Source: Aminobacter sp. AP02
Lineage (GTDB): Bacteria; Pseudomonadota; Alphaproteobacteria; Rhizobiales; Rhizobiaceae
Direction: 5' to 3'
Length of the DNA stretch: 64,000 bases
NCBI RefSeq assembly: GCF_003148805.1
Contig: NZ_QGGX01000017.1
Location: 1-64,000, forward strand
Positions within the stretch are counted from its first letter, which is position 1. Each line of letters begins with the position of its first letter. Positions 1-8,692 of the stretch are shown piece by piece. The translations under genes and the position numbers were made by a program. Below the pieces are notes generated by a model. That model was not told the DNA's origin, did not search any database, and saw nothing but the letters and a program-made list of their open reading frames with translations.

Positions 1-60
1 ACGAGCCCACTCGACAAGCTCGGCCTGTTCAAGCCGGCGGAGATCGCGCCCGATGGCTGA
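1..60 (+). CDS. 3' end of an upstream gene, probably a recombinase that accompanies IS91
   Basis: The first frame is open from the left edge and gives 19 residues ending in KPAEIAPDG before a TGA at 58-60. It stops 3 bases ahead of the IS91-type transposase start. In rhizobial IS91 elements a tyrosine-recombinase gene often sits directly upstream of the transposase with this spacing, so that is the likeliest identity. The fragment is too short to show any catalytic motif, so the call rests on context. Confidence 0.4.
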   Translation, partial: TSPLDKLGLFKPAEIAPDG

Positions 61-63
61 GGC

Positions 64-720
64 GTGCGCGCCTCCATTGAGGTCGCCGACATCTTTCGTG
101 CTGCCGGGCATTTGAGCCTGCAACAGCTCAAGGTCATGTCGGCGATCGAACAATGTCGCACCGCAGCCCTTGGCGGTCATGTCGAGGCCTGCACAGACTG
201 CGGCCATTGGCGGATCGCCTATAACTCATGCCGCAACCGGCATTGTCCCAAGTGCCAAGGCGCGGCGGCACGGACATGGCTCGCGGAGCGAGAAGCCGAC
301 CTGCTGCCGGTCGGCTACTTCCACGTCGTCTTCACGCTGCCGGCCGAGGTCGCCGATATCGCCTTCCACAACAAGACGCTGGTCTACGACCTTCTGTTCA
401 AGGCGGCGTCGGAGACGATGCTGACCATCGCCACGGATCCGAAGCACCTCGGCGCGCGCATCGGCATCACCGCCGTGCTCCACATGACCCGGCATGGGAT
501 GATCCAGCCTTCAGCCGCGGGCACTCAGCCTCCGGCAACGGACCCACGCGTATCCATGATGATTGCTGGCGTCGACAGGCGAATGGCCGGACCAGCGCCG
601 GGCCGACAACACCGCGCGATGGAGCAACGAAGCGGCCTGTCCGCATCCACCTCGCGCTTCCCATCGGCGGCCGCGCCAACGCCGGCATCGGCCGCAGATC
701 GAAATTTCCATAGCCGTTGA
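64..720 (+). pseudogene. IS91-family transposase, N-terminal fragment
   Basis: The frame opens with GTG at 64. Residues 1-140 carry the zinc-binding domain typical of IS91/IS801-type transposases: CTDC at about residue 43, then CRNRHCPKC, followed by the AARTWLAER helix and FHVVFTLP. These enzymes are HUH-type rolling-circle transposases of about 380-400 residues. Family resemblance stops at ITAVLH near base 483, just before the region that should hold the HUH histidines. The remaining 80 codons are low-complexity sequence without family motifs. The gene is therefore truncated by a deletion or rearrangement and cannot encode an active transposase. It belongs to the mobile-element debris at the left end of the window. 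Confidence 0.75.
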
Positions 721-1058
721 CTGTGGCCCGCGGGTTCCTTCCTCGGGGACTTTCGTACGCCTCCCGGCGCCCGAAACTCTTCACGACTGCGGACTGACAA
801 CTATCGGCAGCGAATGTTCACAAGCGGACCTTCACGTTGACGTGGCCACGTCGTGAGTTGAATGCGGCCTTCCGCGCAACGTCGGACGTTTTGGCTATCG
901 CGCGCGCTGATCTGAAGCGATGCTGAAAGTCGGAAAGTGGCGTGCTGAAATGATGCCCCTGACCGCTGACAGGGTCCCGGAGGCGGCATTTGAAATAATT
1001 TGGAAACTCCAACCGACCGGTCGCCACTCGCACTGGATGCACATGGGAACGAACTAAA
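485..1058. other. Stretch without a supported gene, transposon debris
   Basis: After the IS91 homology ends near 483 no frame shows a recognisable protein. Open frames run on both strands but look like the usual GC-rich mirror frames: no ribosome binding site, no conserved motif, Arg/Ser/Pro-rich. The stretch probably derives from older mobile elements. Confidence 0.5.
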
Positions 1059-1084
1059 CGCCACGGGTGGGAGGTCCCGTGGCG
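1059..1084 (-). terminator. Hairpin terminator after the DUF1344 gene
   Basis: A 9-bp perfect stem (CGCCACGGG paired with CCCGTGGCG, 8-base loop) lies 31 bases past the stop codon of the minus-strand gene at 1116-1358. It is followed on the minus strand by TTTAGTT. Confidence 0.6.
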
Positions 1085-1115
1085 CTTGTCTGCTTGGACG
1101 TGGTGGCCGTGCCGA

Positions 1116-1358
1116 CTAGTTCGGCTTCAACACGGTGGTCACGCGGTCTCGTTCGCCGTTCAATTGGATCGATACCCTGTCGCCGGCCTGGAGTGGCGGC
1201 AAGGCGACGTCGCGCGGCACCGTAAAGCTCTTGCCGTTCTCGAGCGTGATGACCCGTACGTTGTGGTTGTATTTGGCAACAACGCCGTCACTGGAGGATG
1301 CGAGTGCTGCGCCCGCGAGGAAGATGAGCGGTGAAGCAACGAGGAGGATTTTCTTCAT
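1116..1358 (-). CDS. Small exported DUF1344 protein
   Basis: The protein has 80 residues. The start at 1358 is chosen because the residues from MKKILLVASP onward form a clear signal peptide ending near ALASSSDG, and GAAGG lies about 9 bases upstream; longer frames to the left are not protein-like. The mature part (about 58 residues) has the DUF1344 pattern of a short beta barrel: a segment KYNHNVRVITLENGKSF followed by VPRDVALPPLQAGDRVSIQ and a final beta strand. Function is not known; such proteins are periplasmic in rhizobia. A MerR-type promoter at 1565-1595 points at this gene, and an RND pump with a matching promoter is divergent to it, so metal or drug stress control is plausible (inference). 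Confidence 0.75.
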   Translation of the reverse strand: MKKILLVASPLIFLAGAALASSSDGVVAKYNHNVRVITLENGKSFTVPRDVALPPLQAGDRVSIQLNGERDRVTTVLKPN

Positions 1359-1564
1359 TTGGGTGTACCTTCTATTTTTGAACAATGGATGGGCGTTACC
1401 CGGCATCGCTGGATGCCTGGATTGTCCACGCCAGTGTTTTTGGTGAAGATCTGACTTCGGTCCGAGGACCGGTGATGCGGGCCTGCAGCCTTGCTGCAAG
1501 CCGTTCGATTATCAGTTGAGCATTTCCGTCTCCTGTCTGGTTGGCGGCTTTCGAGCCGTTTTTA

Positions 1565-1595
1565 AGGCTGTTCTTTCCAGTCACTAGAAAGTCAA
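1565..1595 (-). promoter_or_regulatory. MerR-type promoter facing the DUF1344 gene
   Basis: On the minus strand TTGACT (1595-1590) is followed by a 19-base spacer (1589-1571) and CAGCCT (1570-1565). The spacer contains the imperfect dyad TTCTAGTGACTGGAA. A long 19-base spacer filled by a dyad is the signature of promoters controlled by MerR-family activators such as CueR/HmrR. It lies about 207 bases upstream of the DUF1344 start codon. The -10 is a weak match. Confidence 0.5.
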
Positions 1596-1780
1596 GCGTT
1601 GTGATGGACGACTGTTTCTGATGGCTTTGCCGGCAGAAATCTCGTCACCGGCGTCATGCTGGAGCGTACAGGTAGCGGGCGCATGCTCGACGGAAACTCC
1701 CTGAAAATCGGCGGAAAGCATCCTCGATCTGGCCTTTCGTCGTGAGGGATCGGGCGTGAATGATTCGCTTCAGAAGGCGA

Positions 1781-1811
1781 TTGACCTTCCAGTCACTGGA
1801 AAATCTAGCGT
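1781..1811 (+). promoter_or_regulatory. MerR-type promoter of the RND efflux operon
   Basis: TTGACC (1781-1786), a 19-base spacer (1787-1805) and TAGCGT (1806-1811) form a promoter with the over-long spacer used by MerR-family activators. The spacer holds the dyad TTCCAGTCACTGGAA at 1787-1801, symmetric except at its centre. Predicted transcription would start near 1818, about 60 bases ahead of the adaptor gene at 1877. This argues against the longer upstream start at 1760, which would place the operator inside the coding region. No MerR gene is seen within the window. Confidence 0.6.
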
Positions 1812-1876
1812 TGTCGGAAATCATCCAGCGGCGTCATCACAGACGTCGCGCATTTCACTCGGCGGGGCCGTTTCAC

Positions 1877-3097
1877 ATGACTAGGAAGATCAGAATAATA
1901 GTGGCCGCAGCGGCGCTGAGTGGCGCCTCATGGTTCGCTTATCCCGATGGCGTACCAACGTATGTTGGGCAGGTTTTGGCGTCGGGCGAGATGAATCAGA
2001 CTGCACCGACGCCTGCGCCGCCACAGGTGCCTGTGGCTGAAGTGGTCACCCGCGTACTCGCGCCGTCGTCGGAGTTTACCGGCGTGGTGACAGCCGCGAA
2101 GACCGTCGAACTCCGCCCTCGTGTCGGCGGAACGATCGAAGCGGTCAGCGTTCCCGAGGGCGGGCTGGTCGAGCGCGGTCAGGTGCTTTTCCAGATCGAC
2201 CCCAGGCCGTTCGAAATCGCGCTCCAGAATGCGGAGGCCCAGCTGCGGCGGGCCGAAGTTCTGCTAACGCAGGCCAACACCGATCTCGACCGATCGAAGC
2301 GCCTGGTCCCGAGCGGGGCGATTGCCGAAAAGACCTTTGACGATGACGCCGCGCGCAAGCGGGAGCGGGAGGCTCAGGTCCAGGAAGCGAGGGCTGCAGT
2401 CGCCGCAGCGAGGCTTGACCTCTCCTACACGCGTGTCACCGCGCCGATCTCGGGGCGCGTCGACCGCGTGCTGGTGTCCGAAGGCAACCTTGTCACCGGC
2501 GCGTCAGGAGCGGCGACACTGCTCACCACCATCGTCTCCGTTGATCCCGTCCACGTCTATTTCGACATCGATGAGGCGACCTATCTGGGGTTCGGGGGCC
2601 AAGGCAGGCCCGAGGCCAAGGGGCGACCTGCATCCCAATTTCCCGTCGCCGTGGGCCTCACTGCGGAGAGCGGTTTCCCCCATGTCGGCCGGCTGGATTT
2701 TCTCGGCAATCGCGTCGACCGCACCACGGGAACCATCAGGGCCCGCGCCGTCCTCGACGATCCCCAGGGACAGCTGACACCCGGGCTGTTCGCGCGAGTG
2801 AAGCTCGCCACGAGCGCGGCCCGCGAGACCGTACTCATCGACGACCAGGCCATCGGGACCGACCAGGGGCGCCGTTATGTGCTGGTGTTGGGTGCCGGCG
2901 ACATGGTCGAGTACCGGCCGGTCGAGCTGGGCGCGATGATCGAGGGTCTTCGTGTCGTCGAACACGGTCTCAGCCGCGGCGACTCGATCGTCATCAAGGG
3001 GCTCGTGCGGCCGGGCATGCAGGTGACGCCGAACCGGATCGCGATGGCGCCCGATCCAGGCTCGGCCATCGGCGGCACCCAGGAGGCGCGTCGATGA
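1877..3097 (+). CDS. RND efflux periplasmic adaptor (membrane fusion protein)
   Basis: This 406-residue adaptor joins an inner-membrane RND pump to an outer-membrane channel. Residues 1-20 are an N-terminal membrane anchor or signal sequence without a lipobox cysteine. The biotinyl-lipoyl-like half motif PRVGGTIEAVSVPEGGLVERG (first part, residues 81-100) and the FQIDPRPFE strand are typical of the MexE/BepF branch of the HlyD-like family. Residues 115-200 form the alpha-helical hairpin (QLRRAEVLLTQANTDL) and then APISGRVDRVLVSEGN completes the lipoyl domain, followed by the beta-barrel domain. The start at 1877 is preferred over 1760 because a promoter lies at 1781-1811. The stop overlaps the pump gene by ATGA, so the two are co-translated. 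Substrate cannot be told from sequence. Confidence 0.9.
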   Translation: MTRKIRIIVAAAALSGASWFAYPDGVPTYVGQVLASGEMNQTAPTPAPPQVPVAEVVTRVLAPSSEFTGVVTAAKTVELRPRVGGTIEAVSVPEGGLVERGQVLFQIDPRPFEIALQNAEAQLRRAEVLLTQANTDLDRSKRLVPSGAIAEKTFDDDAARKREREAQVQEARAAVAAARLDLSYTRVTAPISGRVDRVLVSEGNLVTGASGAATLLTTIVSVDPVHVYFDIDEATYLGFGGQGRPEAKGRPASQFPVAVGLTAESGFPHVGRLDFLGNRVDRTTGTIRARAVLDDPQGQLTPGLFARVKLATSAARETVLIDDQAIGTDQGRRYVLVLGAGDMVEYRPVELGAMIEGLRVVEHGLSRGDSIVIKGLVRPGMQVTPNRIAMAPDPGSAIGGTQEARR

Positions 3098-6000
3098 GCC
3101 TGCCCCATTTCTTCATCAATCGCCCGATCTTTGCGATCGTGCTGTCAGCTCTCATGCTGATCGCCGGTGCGATGGCTCTGTTCCGGCTCTCTCTGAGCGA
3201 ATACCCGTCAGTCACCCCGCCGACCGTGCAGGTGACCGCAAGTTATCCCGGCGCCAACCCGCAGGTGATCGCCGAGACCGTGGCCTCGCCACTCGAACAG
3301 TCGATCAATGGCGTCGAGGGCATGCTCTATATGAGTTCGCAGGCCGCGACCGACGGTCGGATGACGCTCACCGTCACCTTCGCTCAGGGCACGGATCCGG
3401 ATATGGCCCAGATCCAGGTGCAGAACCGCGTGTCGCGCGCCCTGCCACGCCTGCCGGAGGAAGTTCAGCGCATCGGCGTCGTTACCCAAAAGACGTCGCC
3501 CGACATCCTGATGGTGGTGCACCTTGTATCGCCAGACAAGCGCTATGATCCGCTCTACATCTCCAACTTCGCGACCCTCCAAATTCGCGATACGCTGGCC
3601 CGTCTGCCGGGGGTCGGCGACGTCATCATATGGGGCGCTGGCGAGTACGCCATGCGCGTCTGGCTGGACCCCACCAAAGTTTCTGCGCTTGGTCTGACGG
3701 CAGGGGACGTCGTCGCTGCCATTCGCGAACAAAACGTCCAGGTCGCAGCCGGCTCGCTTGGCCAGCAGCCGTCGGAGGCAGCCAGCTATGAGGTCACCGT
3801 CAGCACGGTGGGGCGGCTCACAAGCGAGGAGCAATTCGGCGAGATCGTCATCAAGACAGGCGATCACGGGCAGATCGTGCGCCTGCGCGATGTTGCGCGG
3901 ATCGGTCTCGGTGCCGATGCCTATGCCCTGCGAAGCCTCCTCGACGGCGAGCCGGCCGTCGCGATGCAGATCATTCAACGACCCGGTGCAAATGCGCTGG
4001 ACGTCTCCAACGCCGTGCACGCCGAGATGGAGCAGTTGAAACAGGGCTTTCCAGACGGCCTGGAATACCGGATTGCCTACGATCCGACCGTCTTCGTGAG
4101 CGCGTCCCTTGCCGCCGTTATGACGACGTTGCTCGAAGCGATCGTCCTCGTCGTTCTCGTCGTCGTCCTGTTCCTGCAGACGTGGCGTGCTTCCATCATT
4201 CCGTTGGTTGCCGTGCCGATATCGCTCGTGGGCACGCTGGCGGTGATGTATCTGTTGGGCTTCTCGCTCAACACCCTTTCGTTGTTCGGCCTGGTGCTGT
4301 CGATCGGCATCGTGGTCGACGACGCCATCGTCGTCGTCGAGAATGTCGAGCGGCATATCGGGCTCGGCGAAACGCCGAAGGAAGCGGCCCGCAAGGCGAT
4401 GGACGAGGTCACCGCACCGATCATCGCAATCACCTCCGTTCTCGCAGCCGTGTTCATCCCTTCCGCCTTCTTGTCCGGCCTCCAGGGCGAATTCTACCGG
4501 CAGTTCGCGGTGACGATCGCCATCTCGACAGTGCTTTCGGCGATCAACTCGCTGACGCTATCGCCGGCATTGGCCGCCATGCTCTTGAAGCCGCACAACG
4601 CGGGAGCCGGCCGCGATTGGCTGACCCGTGCCATCGACTTCATGTTCGGAAGGTTCTTCGGCCTGTTCAACCGCTTCTTCGACCGAGCGTCGAATGCCTA
4701 TGTCGGAACCGCGCGCCGCGCCATCCGCGTCAGCGGCGTGGTCTTCGTCATCTATGCGGGGCTGCTGGGTGCGACGTATTTCGGCTTTCAAAGCATCCCG
4801 AGCGGCTTCGTGCCTGCGCAGGACAAATATTATCTCGTCGGCATCGCACAGTTGCCCTCCGGCGCCTCTCTCGACCGTACCGAAGCCGTCGTCAAGGAGA
4901 TGTCCAGGATTGCGCTGGCCGAGCCCGGTGTCGAAAGCATCGTCGCTTTTCCCGGCCTCTCGGTGAATGGCTTTGTCAACCTGCCCAATGCCGCCGTGGT
5001 CTTCGCAATGCTCGACCCCTTCGATCAGCGCAAGGATCCGTCGCTCTCGGCCAACGCCATCGCCGGACGACTGATGGGCAAATACAGCCAGATCCCGGAC
5101 GGCTTCGTGGGCATCTTCCCGCCGCCGCCCGTCCCTGGGCTCGGCACGACAGGCGGCTTCAAGCTACAGGTCGAGGATCGCGCCGGCTTGGGTCTCGAGG
5201 CATTGGCCAAGGTACAGGGCGAGATCATGGCCAAGGCGTCCGCGGCACCTGAACTCGCCGGCATGATGGCGAGCTTCCAGGTCAATGCGCCTCAGGTCCA
5301 TGTCGACCTCGATCGGGTCAAGGCAAAGACGCAGGACGTTCCGCTGACGGGGATCTTCGAGACCCTTCAAGTCAATCTCGGCTCGCTCTACGCGAACGAC
5401 TTCAACCGCTTCGGCCGCACCTATCGCGTCATCGTGCAGGCCGATGCTCCCTTCCGCGCCCAGGTGGACGATATCGCGCGCCTGAAGGTTCGCAACGGCG
5501 CCGGCGAAATGGTGCCACTTGCGGCACTTGCCACCATCGCAACCAGTTCAGGCCCCGACCGTGTGATGCACTACAACGGCTATCCGTCGGTTGACATTAC
5601 AGGAGGGCCTGCCGCCGGCTATTCGTCCGGGCAGGCAACGGCCGCAATTGAACGGATCATGAGCGAGACGCTGCCAGCCGGAATGGCCTTCGAATGGACC
5701 GACCTGACCTTCCAGGAAAAGCAGGCCGGCAACACTGCCATGATCGTGTTCCCGCTCGCAGTCCTGTTGGCGTTCCTGATCCTGGCGGCACAATACAACA
5801 GCTGGTCCTTGCCCTTTGCCGTGCTGCTGATTGCCCCGCTGGCTCTGCTCTCGGCCATCGTCGGCGTCTGGCTCTCCGGCGGCGACAACAACATCTTCAC
5901 GCAGATCGCGTTTGTCGTCCTGGTCGGGCTTGCAGCCAAGAACGCCATCCTCATCGTCGAGTTCGCCCATGAGGAGGAAAAGAAGGGGCGAGATCCCCTG

Positions 6001-6279
6001 GCGGCAGTGCTCGAAGCCGCGCTCTTGCGCCTGAGACCAATCCTGATGACGTCGCTTGCCTTTATTGCCGGCGTTGTGCCGCTGGTCATCGCCACTGGCG
6101 CTGGCGCAGAAATGCGGCAGGCCATGGGCATGGCAGTTTTCGCCGGCATGCTCGGCGTTACAGTGTTCGGATTGGTGCTGACGCCGGTCTTCTACGTCGT
6201 GATCAGGCGGCTCGTGCTGCGGCGCGAGCGCAAAATGGGGGCGACGATGGCCGCCTCAGACAGCGATCTCGTTCATTAG
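3094..6279 (+). CDS. RND multidrug efflux permease, HAE1 family
   Basis: This 1061-residue inner-membrane proton/drug antiporter has the length and layout of AcrB/MexF/BepE. It begins MSLPHFFINRPIFAIVLSAL, the usual amphipathic start plus first membrane helix. The proton-relay residues are present: a pair of aspartates in GIVVDDAIVVVEN (residues 409-410, helix 4) and a lysine in GLAAKNAILIVEFA (residue 949, helix 10). Two large periplasmic loops flank helices 1-2 and 7-8. It overlaps the adaptor gene by 4 bases. No outer-membrane factor gene follows; a terminator closes the operon at 6339-6376, so the pump must use a channel encoded elsewhere. Family assignment is sure, substrate unknown. Confidence 0.95.
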   Translation: MSLPHFFINRPIFAIVLSALMLIAGAMALFRLSLSEYPSVTPPTVQVTASYPGANPQVIAETVASPLEQSINGVEGMLYMSSQAATDGRMTLTVTFAQGTDPDMAQIQVQNRVSRALPRLPEEVQRIGVVTQKTSPDILMVVHLVSPDKRYDPLYISNFATLQIRDTLARLPGVGDVIIWGAGEYAMRVWLDPTKVSALGLTAGDVVAAIREQNVQVAAGSLGQQPSEAASYEVTVSTVGRLTSEEQFGEIVIKTGDHGQIVRLRDVARIGLGADAYALRSLLDGEPAVAMQIIQRPGANALDVSNAVHAEMEQLKQGFPDGLEYRIAYDPTVFVSASLAAVMTTLLEAIVLVVLVVVLFLQTWRASIIPLVAVPISLVGTLAVMYLLGFSLNTLSLFGLVLSIGIVVDDAIVVVENVERHIGLGETPKEAARKAMDEVTAPIIAITSVLAAVFIPSAFLSGLQGEFYRQFAVTIAISTVLSAINSLTLSPALAAMLLKPHNAGAGRDWLTRAIDFMFGRFFGLFNRFFDRASNAYVGTARRAIRVSGVVFVIYAGLLGATYFGFQSIPSGFVPAQDKYYLVGIAQLPSGASLDRTEAVVKEMSRIALAEPGVESIVAFPGLSVNGFVNLPNAAVVFAMLDPFDQRKDPSLSANAIAGRLMGKYSQIPDGFVGIFPPPPVPGLGTTGGFKLQVEDRAGLGLEALAKVQGEIMAKASAAPELAGMMASFQVNAPQVHVDLDRVKAKTQDVPLTGIFETLQVNLGSLYANDFNRFGRTYRVIVQADAPFRAQVDDIARLKVRNGAGEMVPLAALATIATSSGPDRVMHYNGYPSVDITGGPAAGYSSGQATAAIERIMSETLPAGMAFEWTDLTFQEKQAGNTAMIVFPLAVLLAFLILAAQYNSWSLPFAVLLIAPLALLSAIVGVWLSGGDNNIFTQIAFVVLVGLAAKNAILIVEFAHEEEKKGRDPLAAVLEAALLRLRPILMTSLAFIAGVVPLVIATGAGAEMRQAMGMAVFAGMLGVTVFGLVLTPVFYVVIRRLVLRRERKMGATMAASDSDLVH

Positions 6280-6338
6280 GCATCTGGCAGTCAGACGGAT
6301 CGTCTATGCCGCAGAAATGCGGCTGACAAAAACAGCTG

Positions 6339-6376
6339 GAGCGGCGGAACTGCATTTGTCACAATGCCCGCCGCTC
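6339..6376 (+). terminator. Terminator of the RND operon
   Basis: GAGCGGCGG (6339-6347) pairs perfectly with CCGCCGCTC (6368-6376). An inner stem, GCATT with AATGC, extends the hairpin. TAATTTA follows. It lies 60 bases beyond the pump stop codon. Confidence 0.7.
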
Positions 6377-6676
6377 TAATTTAGATGCTCAGTCTGGGCA
6401 TTGGCTTAGCAGGCAATGCGCAAGACGACGCTCTTCCCGAACTCCATCAACCTGCGACCAAGCTCTGCGCACTCGCACTGTTCCTGCTATGATTGTCGAG
6501 GATCTGCGTCTTCGCAACCATGCGTTGCGCGCCTAACAGCCAAGGCAAGCCCCGCTTGGAAGCCATGAACCCCTACGACTGGCAAAAGCGTGAGCTGGTC
6601 CGTCTACATTTCTCCGTCGTCCGACAACCGCGACCTCCGGCGAGTCGTCAGCGATGGTCTACAACCAGGCTTAGGG

Positions 6677-6894
6677 CGCGGCGATCGACATTTGCGGGGA
6701 CTTCTCTATGAGGCCGCGGTGGTCATCCTGACACGCAGCTCGATCGACAGTAGCCTGCGCACTTGGGGCAGCTCCGGGAGAGCATCGGCTTCAAACGGGC
6801 TGCCGTTGCCGTGGCCCGCAAACTGGCGGTGATAATGCATTCGATGCTCAAGACCGGTGAGTTCTTTGATCGAAATGCAGGCGCGACAGCATGA
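6677..6894 (+). pseudogene. IS110-family transposase, C-terminal relic with a frameshift
   Basis: Translation from 6677 gives RGDRHLRGLLYEAAVVILTR and then SSLRTWG. After a shift of frame near 6765 it continues LRESIGFKRAAVAVARKLAV, then IMHSMLKTGEFFDRNAGATA and a TGA at 6892-6894. This is the conserved C-terminal end of IS110/IS116/IS902 transposases (the transposase_20 region, with its Ser-rich and ARKLA segments). The N-terminal RuvC-like catalytic domain is missing, so only about 70 of roughly 340 residues remain. The element is dead and adds to the evidence that 1-8640 is an accessory region. Confidence 0.75.
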
Positions 6895-7485
6895 AATCTC
6901 GTGAATAGCGCTCAGGGTCTGAGCGCGTGGGGCGTCCCTGCCGGGACGTGAGCCGAGGCATCCGTTGACGCGGTTGCACCGCTGTCTCAGCAAAGTGCGT
7001 CGTCCACATTGAAGGCTCGTTCGCGAAGCTCCATCATGCGGCGACCGATGTCGACCGCGAAGACAACCATGCACCCGGCAAACATGCCTCAGAGATCGAA
7101 AAAGGCTTGACCGCAACTCAGCGATTAGACAACCGCATCAAACGCGGACTGGCAGCTTCCAGCCCCAGATCTGTGATTGCGGACGTTAAGGTCGGCGTGG
7201 GCATCGTCGCGACCTGACAGGGAGCAGACGACTGGGATATTTTGGTTTGTACGGTAAAAATCAGAAGGGTTTCCTGCCGTTCGACCTGTCGATGTATCGA
7301 GCGCATTCATATGTCCATTCTTAACTCATTCGCCGACCAATTTAAAGCGAAGTCACGTCCACTCTTAAGCAAGTGACCGTCAATCTCCAGCCACACAGTC
7401 AACACGCTGCCGAATGTGCTCGTCCGTGACTTCCGCCTTGCGCTTGCCGCATCGGTAACAAAGACAAGCGCCGCCGAAAGTACGT
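6895..7485. other. Stretch without a supported gene
   Basis: Only short frames without ribosome binding sites or known motifs are present on either strand. Base use is less regular than in the backbone. I see no tRNA, repeat array or complete insertion-sequence end. It lies between the IS110 relic and the integrase pseudogene. Confidence 0.5.
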
Positions 7486-8479
7486 TCAACGAGATGGATC
7501 AGGTTCAAAGAGCGGCATCGAGGGCGGAACAATAACGGGTGTATGTCGCCGACCGTCGATCCAGGCATCCACCATGTCCGACCATTCCTGCATCATATGG
7601 CGGCGCGCAACTCGTATTCGGCCTCGTTGTAGACGCCTCGTGAAGAACGGCCGTCCTCATGCGCGAGGCATTCTTCGATCCAATCGCTGTTGAAGCCCAG
7701 TTCATTGAGCAGCGTCGAACCAGTTCGCCTCAGATCGTGCACGGTGAAAGGCTCAAGGGGCATACCGTCCTTCTTCGCCTGCTCGACGACCAAGTAAGTG
7801 ATCCGGTTAAACGTGGCCCGCGACATTGGCGCGCCAGCATCGTAGCGTGATGGCAGGACATAACGAGAGTTACCAGCGCAGGTCTTCAGCGCGATGAAAA
7901 TGTCGAGCATTTGACGCGACAGGTAGACATTATGCGCCTTGGACCGTTTCATGCGCTCCTTCGGGATCGACCAGACGGCGTTTCCGAAATCTACCTCGTC
8001 CCAGGTCGCATCCTGAAGCTCGCTCTTTCGAACCATCGTGAGCAGAAAGAGCTTCATCCCCAGGCGGATGGTCGGAAGGGTTGCGATCTTCTCCAAGGTC
8101 TTCAACATCACACGGATCTCGGCCGGCGAAAGCGAGCGATCGCGTGGCACAAAATGGGCGATCGATGCGGGGCCGACATCGTCCGCGGGGTAGAAACCTT
8201 CTCCCCGTGCAGGATGGCAAAGCCAAAGATCTGTTTGAGGATATCGCGAACGTGGATTGCGGTTGCCGGCGCCCCGCGCTCGACGATTTTTGCACAATGC
8301 GCACGTAGGTCGTCGGGCGTGATTTCGGTGAGCAGGCGGTTTCGCCAGACCGGCAACAGGTCACGCTCGAAGGATGAGCGGCGCATCGTGCGTGTGCTCT
8401 CCGCCATGGGCGCACCTTCCAGCCACTTCGCGCCGAACTCGCCAAAGCTCTTCGCTTCCTCAAACTCATTTTTATTCAA
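7486..8479 (-). pseudogene. P4-type tyrosine integrase, disrupted by two frameshifts
   Basis: The gene starts at 8479 with MNKNEFEEAKSFGEFGAKWL and reads well to ILKQIFGFAILHGEKV. Near 8190-8197 one base is missing, and the protein continues in another frame as PADDVGPASIAHFVPRDRSL through the catalytic core: R in MVRKSELQDATWDEVDF, then HDLRRTGSTLL (H-x-x-R) and AHEDGRSSRGVYNEAEYE. A second single-base shift at about 7600 displaces the tail RRHMMQEWSDMVDAWIDGRR, which would have ended at the TGA 7486-7488. The catalytic tyrosine (GVYNEAEY region) falls after the first shift. The intact parent would be about 330 residues here. The gene points away from the guaA 3' end 200 bases to its right, the normal arrangement for an integrase beside its attachment site. 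Confidence 0.85.
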
Positions 8480-8486
8480 TGAGTTA
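8463..8486. repeat. Short inverted repeat over the integrase start codon
   Basis: AACTCAT (8463-8469) and ATGAGTT (8480-8486) are exact inverted copies 10 bases apart and enclose the integrase ATG. It could be an operator or part of the recombination region. Confidence 0.4.
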
Positions 8487-8494
8487 GGTGTCTA

Positions 8495-8533
8495 AAAGTA
8501 CCTCACGACCCTCATTGCCCGTGACGGTACTTT
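8495..8533. repeat. Inverted repeat upstream of the integrase
   Basis: AAAGTACC+TCACG (8495-8507) pairs with CGTGA+GGTACTTT (8520-8533, one extra C between the blocks), 13 base pairs around a 12-base loop. Lying between integrase and guaA, it may be an arm-type integrase or regulator binding site of the island end. No protein gene is near enough to need it as a terminator. Confidence 0.5.
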
Positions 8534-8571
8534 CGAAAATCGGGGAAATCAATATGGGGGAGGTCCGTCTG

Positions 8572-8599
8572 CCGCCCGTCGATTGCTATCGACAGGCGG
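8572..8599 (+). terminator. Hairpin followed by a T-rich run
   Basis: CCGCC, one mismatch and GTCGAT pair with ATCGAC, mismatch and GGCGG around the loop TGCT. The plus strand continues with TGACAGAATTTATTTTTTAT. It has the form of a plus-strand terminator but no plus-strand gene precedes it; it may be an insulating hairpin at the island boundary. Confidence 0.4.
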
Positions 8600-8676
8600 T
8601 GACAGAATTTATTTTTTATTTCAATTAGTTAGATCGCATCGTTGCGTATTTTTGGATGCGCTCGGATGGGCCTGAA

Positions 8677-8692
8677 TCATTCCCACTCGATC
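8677..8692. other. Probable attachment site at the 3' end of guaA
   Basis: The last codons of guaA (ATC GAG TGG GAA TGA, read on the minus strand) are the recognised target of P4-type integrases that insert islands into guaA. The disrupted integrase begins about 200 bases away on the island side. A second copy of the core sequence was not found within 1-8640, so the other island end would lie to the left of the window or has been lost. Exact core limits are not defined by the sequence. Confidence 0.45.

Noticed and set aside
1760-1876. Longer N-terminus for the RND adaptor starting at 1760
   Set aside because: It would place the MerR-type promoter inside the coding sequence and adds an Arg-rich stretch ahead of the membrane anchor.
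6706-7116. Minus-strand frame of 136 codons in the accessory region
   Set aside because: Its first half is antisense to the IS110 transposase relic and it has no ribosome site.
1-8640. Intact mobile element or complete insertion sequence in the accessory region
   Set aside because: All transposase and integrase genes found are truncated or frameshifted and no matching terminal repeats were seen.
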